Assembly: GCF_030248535.1 (NCBI RefSeq)
Contig: NZ_JAHGAJ010000008.1
Coordinates: forward strand, 161,906 to 225,905
Direction: 5' to 3'
DNA: 64,000 bases
Source: Vibrio sp. D404a
GTDB lineage: Bacteria > Pseudomonadota > Gammaproteobacteria > Enterobacterales > Vibrionaceae
Shown: positions 24,797 to 32,697 of the stretch, piece after piece
Layout: every line of letters starts with the position of its first letter
How positions within the stretch are numbered: position 1 is the first letter of the stretch
Made by a program: the position numbers and the translations under genes
The notes under the pieces: model-generated
Seen by the model: the letters and a program-made list of their open reading frames with translations, nothing else
Told to the model about the DNA's origin: nothing
Database searches by the model: none

Positions 24797-25828
24797 ATGA
24801 AAGAGATCATGCTTCCTTACATCTTAATCTGTTGGATTTTGGTTAAAACAGGAATTGTTCGCTGGACACTGAAAAACGCGACGATCATCGTCGGTATTGG
24901 TGTGTTACTCGCCTTTGCTCTATTTACCGCCCACAGGTTTTGGTCTCCTGCTGACCTCACAGACAGCACGACAGTCAAAGCGCCTCACGCAGTGTTAAGC
25001 CCCTTGATCGGTCAGGAGGTTGAGCAAGTATTTGTCGATCACAACCAGTTCGTAAATAAAGGCGATCTGATTTACACACTACGTTCGGTCGACACTGAAT
25101 CGCAAATGAAAGGGCTAGAAGCTCAAAAACAAGCCGCACAAGCAGAAATATTGGCGCTCACACATCAGGTAAACAATGATGAGCGAACACTGCAACGCTT
25201 GACGCAATTAGGCGATTTTTCACAAGAATCTCAACGTGATGAAATTCGAACTCGTATCGACACAACTCAAGCACAGATTGCATCGGCAAACGCGCAAATA
25301 CTGAATATTGAAGCGCAAATAGCGACCGCACAGTGGCAGAATGAACGCCGTGAAGTGCGTGCACCATTTGATGGTCAACTCTCTATTTCGAACATTGTTG
25401 ACGGCACCCGTGTAGGCAACATGCATCTATACGATGTAAATAAGAAGTTTGTTGAAATGCGTATAGCTGATCAAACCTATAGCCGCATCAAGGTGGGGCA
25501 ATTTGCGGAGTTTTACGTCAACGCCTACCCGGGTGAAATCTTCCGAGGTCGTGTCCATAGCCTGACGACCGGAACTGGTGAAGCAAGGGTTTCGGTAATG
25601 AACGGGTCACAACACGTAAGACAGCATGTCGGGAACAACATGAATGATCATGGCCGAACTGTCGTCATCGAGTTTGATGAGCCAGAAGGCTATAACATTC
25701 CTATCGGAGCGACTGGTTCTGGCTGGGTATCCGCGACCAAGCCTCACCCAATGCTCGGCTTCATGGACATTATTGGCGGAGCGACCGTTCGCCTCAAAGC
25801 CTACAAAGCCTATCTTTCGGCACTGTAA
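24797..25828 (+). CDS. HlyD/EmrA-family membrane-fusion protein
   Basis: A 343-residue periplasmic adaptor. An N-terminal membrane anchor (ATIIVGIGVLLAFALFTAHRFW) is followed by a biotinyl-lipoyl-like hairpin (VKAPHAVLSPLIGQEVEQVFVDHNQFVNKGDLIYTL), a coiled-coil of about 80 residues (rich in Ala, Gln and Glu), the second lipoyl half (REVRAPFDGQLSISNIVDGTRV) and a beta-barrel domain. It resembles YibH/AaeA-type proteins, which work with small membrane partners rather than an ABC pump. No inner-membrane pump or TolC is encoded nearby. Confidence 0.85.
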   Translation: MKEIMLPYILICWILVKTGIVRWTLKNATIIVGIGVLLAFALFTAHRFWSPADLTDSTTVKAPHAVLSPLIGQEVEQVFVDHNQFVNKGDLIYTLRSVDTESQMKGLEAQKQAAQAEILALTHQVNNDERTLQRLTQLGDFSQESQRDEIRTRIDTTQAQIASANAQILNIEAQIATAQWQNERREVRAPFDGQLSISNIVDGTRVGNMHLYDVNKKFVEMRIADQTYSRIKVGQFAEFYVNAYPGEIFRGRVHSLTTGTGEARVSVMNGSQHVRQHVGNNMNDHGRTVVIEFDEPEGYNIPIGATGSGWVSATKPHPMLGFMDIIGGATVRLKAYKAYLSAL

Positions 25829-25868
25829 TTATCCCGCTATTGGAATAGTGATGTTGAAACACAAAAAG

Positions 25869-25890
25869 AGAGGCTCACATGAGCCTCTTT
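25869..25890 (+). terminator. Bidirectional terminator between the HlyD gene and a convergent LysR gene
   Basis: AGAGGCTC (25869-25876) pairs with GAGCCTCT (25881-25888) around ACAT, with A residues on the left and T residues on the right, so it can act on both strands. Confidence 0.85.
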
Positions 25891-25905
25891 TCAATTCAAG
25901 CACAT

Positions 25906-26697
25906 TTAATCTTGATTCAGGATTGGGGTTAGCAAGTCACAAAGCCACGCTATCTTTGATGAATAACGACGCGATGACTTCATGATCAAAGCCACCTCTA
26001 TGCTCAAGTCCGGCTGGGTATCATCCATCACTTTCGAATATTGCAACGTATAGAATTCATCCATTAACTGCGACATAAGCTGATAATTATCGACAAATAC
26101 TTGAGGCTCTATCGTAGGATCAAGCTGATGAAAGTGATGTATTTGGTCGTTAACACCAGGAACGACAAATTTAACGTATTGCTTAGATTCAACGTTGCCA
26201 ATAAATGCTCCAGAACCACGGTGAAGGCGTTTTTGATAGAAACTCTGCGGCTTATCACTTAGTACGTGTACGCCTAGATCGACCTCTCCTTGCAAGATCA
26301 AATTCTCACTAGTGTCTCCCCATGTACGAATATCAATGACGGCATTCGTCTGATTTCTAATGGCTTGAATTATCGCTTTTCCTCTAGTAACTAAATAAGG
26401 CTCTGCAATATGCAGCGAGACCGTTTCTAGTTGTCTCGGGTCAAACTTTTCGGGTTCTAATGCTTGGTTTAACTGCCCTAGTGCGGCACTGATTTTCGGC
26501 TCTATAGAAACCGCATAAGTCGTTGGGGTTAAACCTGTCGGGTTACGTAGGAATAGAGGGTCACCCAAGTCCTCTCTCAACTTCGCTAGAACCTTTGAAA
26601 CGTACGACTGAGATCGACCAATCGCCATCGCAGTGCGGCTCGTGGATTGCGTTTTCATCAGCGAAACAAAAACATGCAGTGTATTTAAGTCATTCAT
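25906..26697 (-). CDS. LysR-family transcriptional regulator (short form)
   Basis: A 263-residue regulator, shorter than the usual 300. The N-terminal helix-turn-helix is MNDLNTLHVFVSLMKTQSTS followed by RSQSYVSKVLAKLREDLGDPLFLRNP, with a Ser-Tyr-Val recognition helix. The effector domain retains the IDIRTWGDTSENLILQGEVDLGV segment but is shortened at the C terminus. It lies after the outer-membrane-protein operon terminator, in the same direction. Its target is unknown; the neighbouring DUF1254 operon is a candidate. Confidence 0.82.
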   Translation of the reverse strand: MNDLNTLHVFVSLMKTQSTSRTAMAIGRSQSYVSKVLAKLREDLGDPLFLRNPTGLTPTTYAVSIEPKISAALGQLNQALEPEKFDPRQLETVSLHIAEPYLVTRGKAIIQAIRNQTNAVIDIRTWGDTSENLILQGEVDLGVHVLSDKPQSFYQKRLHRGSGAFIGNVESKQYVKFVVPGVNDQIHHFHQLDPTIEPQVFVDNYQLMSQLMDEFYTLQYSKVMDDTQPDLSIEVALIMKSSRRYSSKIAWLCDLLTPILNQD

Positions 26698-26793
26698 AAC
26701 AGGACCTCAATAATAAATCGTCGCAAAGTAAACGTAATATGCGATTAAGAGACCAAAACATAAGAACTCACACACTGCTGTTTACTCAGGCAC

Positions 26794-26820
26794 AAAAAAA
26801 GCGAGCTCCCTTGAGCTCGC
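26794..26820 (-). terminator. Intrinsic terminator of the DUF1254-OMP operon
   Basis: GCGAGCTC (26801-26808) pairs with GAGCTCGC (26813-26820) around CCTT. On the minus strand a run of seven T follows. It lies about 100 bases after the outer-membrane protein stop codon. Confidence 0.88.
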
Positions 26821-26917
26821 ATCACAGAAAACGCCTTACTACCTAGTAGCTATAGATTGAAGGGAGTTCTTCATAATGATTACCTCCACGCTACTTCCCT
26901 ATAGCGAGGAGTTATTT

Positions 26918-27742
26918 TTAAAATTGGTAGTTAAATTCGATACGGTGATCGCCATCTTCGAAATCAACCTCTTCATTCCAGTTCGCAAAGTAGCGAACAT
27001 TGAGGCGTGGGTTGATTTGGTATGACGCTGCAAACTCATGAGTCATGATTGAATCGTCACCGTAGAACGCACCATTTTTGTAGGTGTCTGAGCCGCTGAT
27101 TGTGCCCATGTACATCGGGTTATAGTTCAGCCAGATTTTGTCTGTGATCTCGACTTTCGCGTACATACCCGCTACATAAAATGTTCCATGCATGTCGTAA
27201 CGATCATGCAGTTCATCGGCATCTGAACGAGCCTTGTCAGTTAGAGGCTCACCTGCCGCAATACCAGCTCCAGCTAACGGATATAAGTTCACAGGGCCAA
27301 ACTTTGGTAGCGCTTGAATAAAGCTATACGATGCAGAACCTTGGTTGGTATCGAAGTTATAGTTCACGTCAACTTGAGCGCCTCGACCATTGGTTAGGTC
27401 GACAGTAAAATTGCGAAAACGTACCGAGTCTATTGAATCATCGACAGTGCCGAATTTAGCTTTATCGTTATCACGGAAGCCAATGGCATCGCCTGCGATC
27501 CCCTTAATCTCCAATACGTTCATACCCATTGTAGTGTCTGAGCCCGTATCGTAGGTTTGACCAAACTTTAAGTTCAGTCCTTTATCGCTGTAGCCTGCAC
27601 CAGCCTGAGTGTAAACAGCCAGTGGGTCACTCATGTCTTGGACTGACTCTTCTGCTTTTGCGACAGAAGGAACACAAATTAGAGCTGTAACAATGCCTAC
27701 CGCTAATGTGCGCGGCACAAATGTATCTAAATCAATTTTCAT
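26918..27742 (-). CDS. Outer-membrane beta-barrel protein, unassigned family
   Basis: A 274-residue protein with a long signal peptide (start MKIDLDTFVPRTLAVGIVTALICVPSVAKAEE, cleavage after AKA) and alternating strands ending in the terminal Phe expected for outer-membrane barrels (HRIEFNYQF). Strand-like segments such as FAASYQINPRLNVRYFANWNEEV are seen to the end. I do not recognise a named family; it may be a porin-like or channel protein. It is the third gene of the DUF1254 operon, 86 bases after the second, suggesting a shared substrate or envelope role. Confidence 0.72.
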   Translation of the reverse strand: MKIDLDTFVPRTLAVGIVTALICVPSVAKAEESVQDMSDPLAVYTQAGAGYSDKGLNLKFGQTYDTGSDTTMGMNVLEIKGIAGDAIGFRDNDKAKFGTVDDSIDSVRFRNFTVDLTNGRGAQVDVNYNFDTNQGSASYSFIQALPKFGPVNLYPLAGAGIAAGEPLTDKARSDADELHDRYDMHGTFYVAGMYAKVEITDKIWLNYNPMYMGTISGSDTYKNGAFYGDDSIMTHEFAASYQINPRLNVRYFANWNEEVDFEDGDHRIEFNYQF

Positions 27743-27828
27743 GGATGGAACCTTTGGTTGGATGCGCGAGCTCTAGGCTCGCGTAAATCAGATGTCAGTT
27801 TAAATGCTCATCCATGAGCATCTATTAG

Positions 27829-29055
27829 TTAGTCACAACGTTGAAGAATCGTCTTTAACTCCGCCATTCGAGGCCCGTAGTAGCGCTCAACAAAGTAGTA
27901 CGGTTCGCCCTCGTTCACTGGCATCCAATAGCTGCCATCTTGCGGGTCATCAGTTGAGAAGGTGATGGTGATATTTCCGTTTTTATCTGGTTGGGTGTTG
28001 TACGCGTTATAAACTTGATGATCAGCACCTGGGATGGTGTTGTAGGTAATACCCGAGTAGCGAGTCAGTGACCAAAATAGATCGACTCCAGGTTCATATG
28101 GCATAGTGAAGACCTCGGTCTTCGAACCATTTAACGGTTTACCTTCGCAGTTGCTCGGAACACCTGTGTAGTAGGCATGTTCAGCGTCCATTGTTGCCGA
28201 ATACACTGGCAACCCAAGGTGACCAACAATACCAATGACGCGAGTAACATGGTCATCTGCTCTTGGCTCATTAGAATCGATTGGGCCAAACAATCCCCAG
28301 TTATCTGCGCCTTCAGCGATTGACCTTTCTAGGTAAACGCCCGTCATGAAGTTCTGCATACGCTTGAATTCAGCGTCACTGTGTTTGCCAACTCGTGACT
28401 TCATCAGCTCAAGGTTTTCAGGGTATACACTGCTCGTATCTAGCGTAAATTTGATTGGATCAGAAAAGTCCAACCCGCCGCCAGTAGTGACCGCTTGAAT
28501 AGCGACCTGATCTTGAATCGCATGGCTTTCTGAAATTGTATCGGCTTCAAAGACCTGCGTTCGCAGGAAGACATGCGGATGATTACCTCTAGACTCAACA
28601 ACAATCACATCATCTTGGGCTTTATAGTCGCTGCCCTCGCGAACAAACATATAATTGGTTTGTTTAGGGTTATATTCATCATAAATCGTGTAGTGTTCTT
28701 GGTCTGTAATATGGACTGAGAAGTAACGGTCTTCCACCACGGGTACTTGCATGAATACAGGGCCATCAGAAAGGTCTAGCACCGCCTTGGAGTACAAATG
28801 ATCAAGTGCGGGTGTCACAACGAAATCCGTGCCTGAACCGGGTAGTTCACGAGTATGCTTAATGATGTTTGTACCACCATTATCAATCACAGTATCTTTT
28901 AAATAGTTAGCATGATGCGTAACAATATATGCACGCATTTCCGCAGGTGTTGCCGTAATTTCTGTTCCATTTGGCAAGCTTGTTGTCACTGCGTCGCTCG
29001 CTATCGCCCCGCATGATGCCGCGACAATGGTTATCGCAAGAAGTGTTTTTTTCAT
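27829..29055 (-). CDS. DUF1254-domain periplasmic protein
   Basis: A 408-residue secreted protein. After a signal peptide (MKKTLLAITIVAASCGAIAS) comes a DUF1254-like region (DHLYSKAVLDLSDGPVFMQVPVVEDRYFSVHITDQ, residues 80-125), then a DUF1214-like C-terminal part (WSLTRYSGITYN, then DPQDGSYWMPVNEGEPYYFVERYYGP). The function of these domains is not established. It lies 63 bases after a second DUF1254 paralogue and 86 before the outer-membrane protein. Confidence 0.8.
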   Translation of the reverse strand: MKKTLLAITIVAASCGAIASDAVTTSLPNGTEITATPAEMRAYIVTHHANYLKDTVIDNGGTNIIKHTRELPGSGTDFVVTPALDHLYSKAVLDLSDGPVFMQVPVVEDRYFSVHITDQEHYTIYDEYNPKQTNYMFVREGSDYKAQDDVIVVESRGNHPHVFLRTQVFEADTISESHAIQDQVAIQAVTTGGGLDFSDPIKFTLDTSSVYPENLELMKSRVGKHSDAEFKRMQNFMTGVYLERSIAEGADNWGLFGPIDSNEPRADDHVTRVIGIVGHLGLPVYSATMDAEHAYYTGVPSNCEGKPLNGSKTEVFTMPYEPGVDLFWSLTRYSGITYNTIPGADHQVYNAYNTQPDKNGNITITFSTDDPQDGSYWMPVNEGEPYYFVERYYGPRMAELKTILQRCD

Positions 29056-29118
29056 GAGTTTTTCTCTCGTTTAATCGTAATCAAATACTGAAATTGCTAT
29101 TGAATCGATGCGATAGCA

Positions 29119-30129
29119 TCACTTAACAGGTACTGCCACTGGCAGCGTGTAAGATTCCATTTCATCAAGCTTTGGCTCGTAGACTCGAACCAAGAAGTTC
29201 CAACCTTCCGTCACTGGCAAATGGTTTTTCACACCTTTAACACCGTCACAATCACCAAAGTGCACAGTAAAGGTATTGTCTGAATTGAACTGAATGTTGT
29301 TCTTGTTCAGGATTGCCTTCTCGTTCATCATCCAGCCTTCTGAGCCATACATGGTGATTGAGAAGAATCCATTACGAGTATCATCGTTATAGAATGGAGG
29401 GACTTCATAAGTGGCGACGCTACATGCAGTCGAACCTCCATCGTGGGTATACCCAACGTATTGAGCAGCTGCATCCGGCAGTAAACCCCAGCCTGTTGCG
29501 GTTCCTAGGCGATGCATCAGTGGATTGATCTCTCCGCGAGCACCTTGCATGTCGTTCAAAGAGCCAATTCTTGAACTCACTTCATCAAACATTGCACGCC
29601 AAGCTAGCAGTTCGTCGCGGTCGTATTGAGGCTGCACATATGGCGTCTTTGAGTAACTTTCAACAACCAGTCCATCTTGGATTCGATGCACTTCTTTTAT
29701 GTCGTCAGGGTTATTCGCATCAACCTCTGTTCGCACAACGATCATGCCGTGAGTCTGCTCTGGGTCGGCATCAATCTTATGTGTACCTGCGGTGCTAAAC
29801 ACTTGGTTGATATAGTGATCACCAAGAACCACCATGACAGAGATGTAACGATCACCAAGATCAGGGATCGTAATTTCGCCGCCTTTACTCAAATCAGTAA
29901 CGAAACCACTGTAAAGCGTATCCTGATTCATTCTGACAACGGTTTGATTATCAAGCGGTGTGATAGCGCGGAAGTGAAAGAAGTTATTATCACCAGCAAG
30001 GCCAGCGATACGGCTCATTGCTTCATGTGTCTCCATCACTTCATAATTGTCGTAAGTAATTTCGATATTGCCGGCGTAGGCGCCACAGGAAAGTGCAGCA
30101 AGTGTTGCTGCTACCGCTGTTTTTTTCAT
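29119..30129 (-). CDS. DUF1254/DUF1214-domain periplasmic protein, paralogue of its neighbour
   Basis: A 336-residue secreted protein with signal peptide MKKTAVAATLAALSCGAYAG. The DUF1254 signature is clearer here: MNQDTLYSGFVTDLSKGGEITIPDLGDRYISVM near residues 63-95. The C-terminal half carries the DUF1214-like NGFFSITMYGSEGWMM and VTEGWNFLVRVYEP. It is the first gene of the three-gene operon. The dyad at 30239-30265 lies 110 bases upstream of its start. Enzymatic or binding role unknown. Confidence 0.82.
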   Translation of the reverse strand: MKKTAVAATLAALSCGAYAGNIEITYDNYEVMETHEAMSRIAGLAGDNNFFHFRAITPLDNQTVVRMNQDTLYSGFVTDLSKGGEITIPDLGDRYISVMVVLGDHYINQVFSTAGTHKIDADPEQTHGMIVVRTEVDANNPDDIKEVHRIQDGLVVESYSKTPYVQPQYDRDELLAWRAMFDEVSSRIGSLNDMQGARGEINPLMHRLGTATGWGLLPDAAAQYVGYTHDGGSTACSVATYEVPPFYNDDTRNGFFSITMYGSEGWMMNEKAILNKNNIQFNSDNTFTVHFGDCDGVKGVKNHLPVTEGWNFLVRVYEPKLDEMESYTLPVAVPVK

Positions 30130-30238
30130 GTTTTCATCCTCAAAAATAACCCCAGTTAGATGACAGTTTTTACGCTGTATCGTTGATGTGGTTAATGTAT
30201 TTAGGAATGAATATCGGTAGTAGACAGGCGCAGTGATG

Positions 30239-30265
30239 CTCTACATAAATAGCGTTTATGTAGAG
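30239..30265. promoter_or_regulatory. Large dyad upstream of the DUF1254 operon, same as 23913-23943
   Basis: CTCTACATAAA (30239-30249) and TTTATGTAGAG (30255-30265) are exact inverted arms around TAGCG. The sequence ATGCTCTACATAAA is identical at both sites. The position upstream of a leftward operon is the same. A LysR gene ends 44 bases to the right, but without a T run the dyad is not a good terminator. Confidence 0.6.
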
Positions 30266-30308
30266 GACAATCTATTCAAAAGAGAAGATGGGAGAGGTAG
30301 GCGAGCGT

Positions 30309-31142
30309 TTATATATCACCGAGGAGCTTAAGGATCTGGGCTCTCACCTGTTTGTGATGATGATTATCTTGGTACTTTTTGTGGTACACCAAATCTATCT
30401 GAATGGGAGCAATTGAAAAAGGTACCGCGACCTTTTTTAAACCCAAAATTTCGATCAAAGGATCGTTACCATTCGTGGCACAGATAGCATCAGAGTCACG
30501 CACACATAGCAGCATCGAACTTGGGCTTGTCACCTGCTTGACGATTTTTCTTGGCAGATTCATCCCTGTGAGTTTTTCCATACCTGATACTTCATGTTGA
30601 GAGTAGGTAAGAGTCACGTGTTCGAGGTCATGAAACTCCTCTAAGGTTACCGAATCACCTATCCAAGGATGATCTTCTCGGCACACATACGCCAATTCAA
30701 CATCTTGAAGATGCTCATAAACAAAAGACTGCTCTTTATCTTGCTTAAAGCGGGACTCAATCGCCATGTCGATCTTATCGTGACGTAAGTGGTCAAGAAC
30801 AAGATACTCAGACAACGGGTTTTCAATCAACTTCACCCCTTCAATCACTGGCAGTTGAATCACGATGTGTTCGGGAGCGTAGACAGTGAACTCTCTGGGT
30901 TTATCCAGCGCTAACTCAAGCCTGTGTTCTATCTCTTTAAAGTGTTCAGCAAAGGCATGAGCATCAGATGTGGGTTCAAGCCTGCGACCATGACGAACAA
31001 ACAACGCTTTGCCCAACTGTTGTTCTAAGCGTTTGATGCTCGCAGACATGGCTGGCTGGGTAACGTCGAGAACGTCAGCAGCCTGAGTAATACTGTTGAG
31101 TTCGTAAACACGTAAGAAAGGGATAATGAGATTTAAGTCCAT
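30309..31142 (-). CDS. LysR-family transcriptional regulator (short form)
   Basis: A 277-residue regulator. The helix-turn-helix is PFLRVYELNSITQAADVLDVTQPAMSASIKRLEQQLGKALFVRHGRRL (residues 8-56). The effector domain follows with LRHDKIDMAIESRF and AYVCREDHPW. It is transcribed toward the DUF1254 operon and ends 180 bases before its first start, so it is the natural candidate for its regulator and for binding the dyad at 30239-30265. Confidence 0.88.
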   Translation of the reverse strand: MDLNLIIPFLRVYELNSITQAADVLDVTQPAMSASIKRLEQQLGKALFVRHGRRLEPTSDAHAFAEHFKEIEHRLELALDKPREFTVYAPEHIVIQLPVIEGVKLIENPLSEYLVLDHLRHDKIDMAIESRFKQDKEQSFVYEHLQDVELAYVCREDHPWIGDSVTLEEFHDLEHVTLTYSQHEVSGMEKLTGMNLPRKIVKQVTSPSSMLLCVRDSDAICATNGNDPLIEILGLKKVAVPFSIAPIQIDLVYHKKYQDNHHHKQVRAQILKLLGDI

Positions 31143-31228
31143 ACATTCCAGCCGTTAGTGGTTAAGTCGAGTCGCCGCCGCTTGGTAACTCTTTAAGTGT
31201 TCGGGAAGAAGTTACACCCTAAAACAAA

Positions 31229-31257
31229 AATACCACCCTTTAACAAAGAGTGGTATT
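31229..31257 (-). terminator. Terminator after the CtlX gene
   Basis: AATACCAC (31229-31236) pairs with GTGGTATT (31250-31257), with an inner CTTT-AAAG pairing; on the minus strand TTTTTG follows. Confidence 0.75.
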
Positions 31258-31289
31258 GAATAACTCAAACAAACACAGTGAAAGCAGGA

Positions 31290-32264
31290 CTACAGGCGAT
31301 TCACTCTGGTAGGTAGGAACACCTCACCGAGCATACAACGAACCGAACCTCCGCCTATGTCTTCAATGGTTTTTACATTGAATGGCAGCAGTTTTCCGTG
31401 CGTCGATAGCTGAGCGCGCTGTGCTGGAGAAAACGCATCAAAAGCCGATTGCGACATTGCGATAACCTTATCGCCATTCACGGTTTCAAGCTGAAGGATG
31501 TTGCCACAGAAACGATTCATCTGATCAATCGAGATAGAGATAACTTGTTTATCTTTCGCAAGGGACTTCACCACAAAGCGACGCTCGAACTCAGGAATCA
31601 CTTCATCACAGATCACACAGAAGTTGTCACCAATCGCCATCATCACGTTTGTATGATAGATCGGGTGGCCTGAAGGCAAAGCGGTTTGGAAAGAAACCAC
31701 GCGCGAGTAACCAATGCGCTTGGCGTAATCTTCCAGTACTTCTCTATCACAGCGTTGAGAAAGGGCGGCATAGATGGTTTTGTTGATATGGTCGATCACC
31801 ATAACGCCAGTGCTTTCGAGGTAAGCACCCTGCTGTAAATAAGATTCAAGTGTATCCACATGGTTCACGATGCGACCCGAGGCTTCAAGGGCTTCGATGA
31901 GAGCATTCGGCTTCACTTCATGTTGGCGGTTTTCACACGCCATTGGGAAGGTATACAAGCTGCCATCGCTAACGGTACTAAACCAGTTGTTTGGGAAAAC
32001 CGCATCCGGTGTTTCAACGCCAAGTTCAGGATAATCAAACTCGACGACTTGCACGCCTTCTTTGCGAAGTGCCTTTACCATCGCTTTAAACTCAGCCATG
32101 GTTTGCGACTTCACTTCGTCTTGAGTCAGGTTAACGCGCTGCTGGAATTCATTGTCACGTGCCGTCTCTTCGTTAAAACGAAACTCTTTGGGTGGCACCA
32201 TCACTACACAGTTTGCATTTTGTACATTCGTTGTCTGTAGTGATTTCTTGTGTAGGTTTAACAT
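31290..32264 (-). CDS. ctlX: CtlX-type guanidino/citrulline hydrolase (amidinotransferase fold)
   Basis: A 324-residue member of the arginine-deiminase/dimethylarginine-hydrolase superfamily. VVMVPPKEFRFNEETARDN at the N terminus, the PDAVFPNNWFST region, SGHPIYHTNVMMAIG with the catalytic His and GGGSVRCMLGEVF with the catalytic Cys near the end fit the CtlX family, which is linked to citrulline use. The Met at 32264, with AGGGA upstream, gives the family length; the 32 extra residues of the longer frame look non-coding. It has its own terminator. The exact substrate is not proven; dimethylarginine is an alternative. Confidence 0.82.
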   Translation of the reverse strand: MLNLHKKSLQTTNVQNANCVVMVPPKEFRFNEETARDNEFQQRVNLTQDEVKSQTMAEFKAMVKALRKEGVQVVEFDYPELGVETPDAVFPNNWFSTVSDGSLYTFPMACENRQHEVKPNALIEALEASGRIVNHVDTLESYLQQGAYLESTGVMVIDHINKTIYAALSQRCDREVLEDYAKRIGYSRVVSFQTALPSGHPIYHTNVMMAIGDNFCVICDEVIPEFERRFVVKSLAKDKQVISISIDQMNRFCGNILQLETVNGDKVIAMSQSAFDAFSPAQRAQLSTHGKLLPFNVKTIEDIGGGSVRCMLGEVFLPTRVNRL

Positions 32265-32697
32265 CTCAACTGTCCCTATCTTTGATTTACCCGACAATTG
32301 TAAACAGATTGTTACAAGAAGAATCACTGAATTATTGATAATTTCATTAGCGTTCCTCAATAATCCCTGCCAAATCGCGGTTAAACCCTAATTTTTACTG
32401 CACTATCTCTATCACTGCCCTCTGTTCATTTATCGCATTCTATTCAAACAGTAATATTACGCTAAGTGTCAGTTTTGGTTACAATTTAATCCAATTAGCG
32501 TTAGGATAGCGTTGTTGCATAACACGTTGATCCCGCGGCAGTCAGTCAACGTCTCATTTCACATCAACCCTAACTCATTCAAAAATAACTATGATTTCGC
32601 TTATGGCGTCGTCATAGACTTGCTTTACTCGTGATCTAAAATCACAACAATAATTACAACTTTGCACACAGATGCAGAGGTTGACTAAGGGAAATCT
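32265..32697. promoter_or_regulatory. Long divergent region between ctlX and the ABC exporter
   Basis: About 430 bases with promoters for two divergent genes. I see an inverted repeat ACGCTAA (32459-32465) / TTAGCGT (32495-32501), a direct repeat TAGCGTT (32496-32502, 32507-32513), and CTATGA (32589-32594) / TCATAG (32612-32617). None matches an operator I know. No small gene is convincing. Confidence 0.4.
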
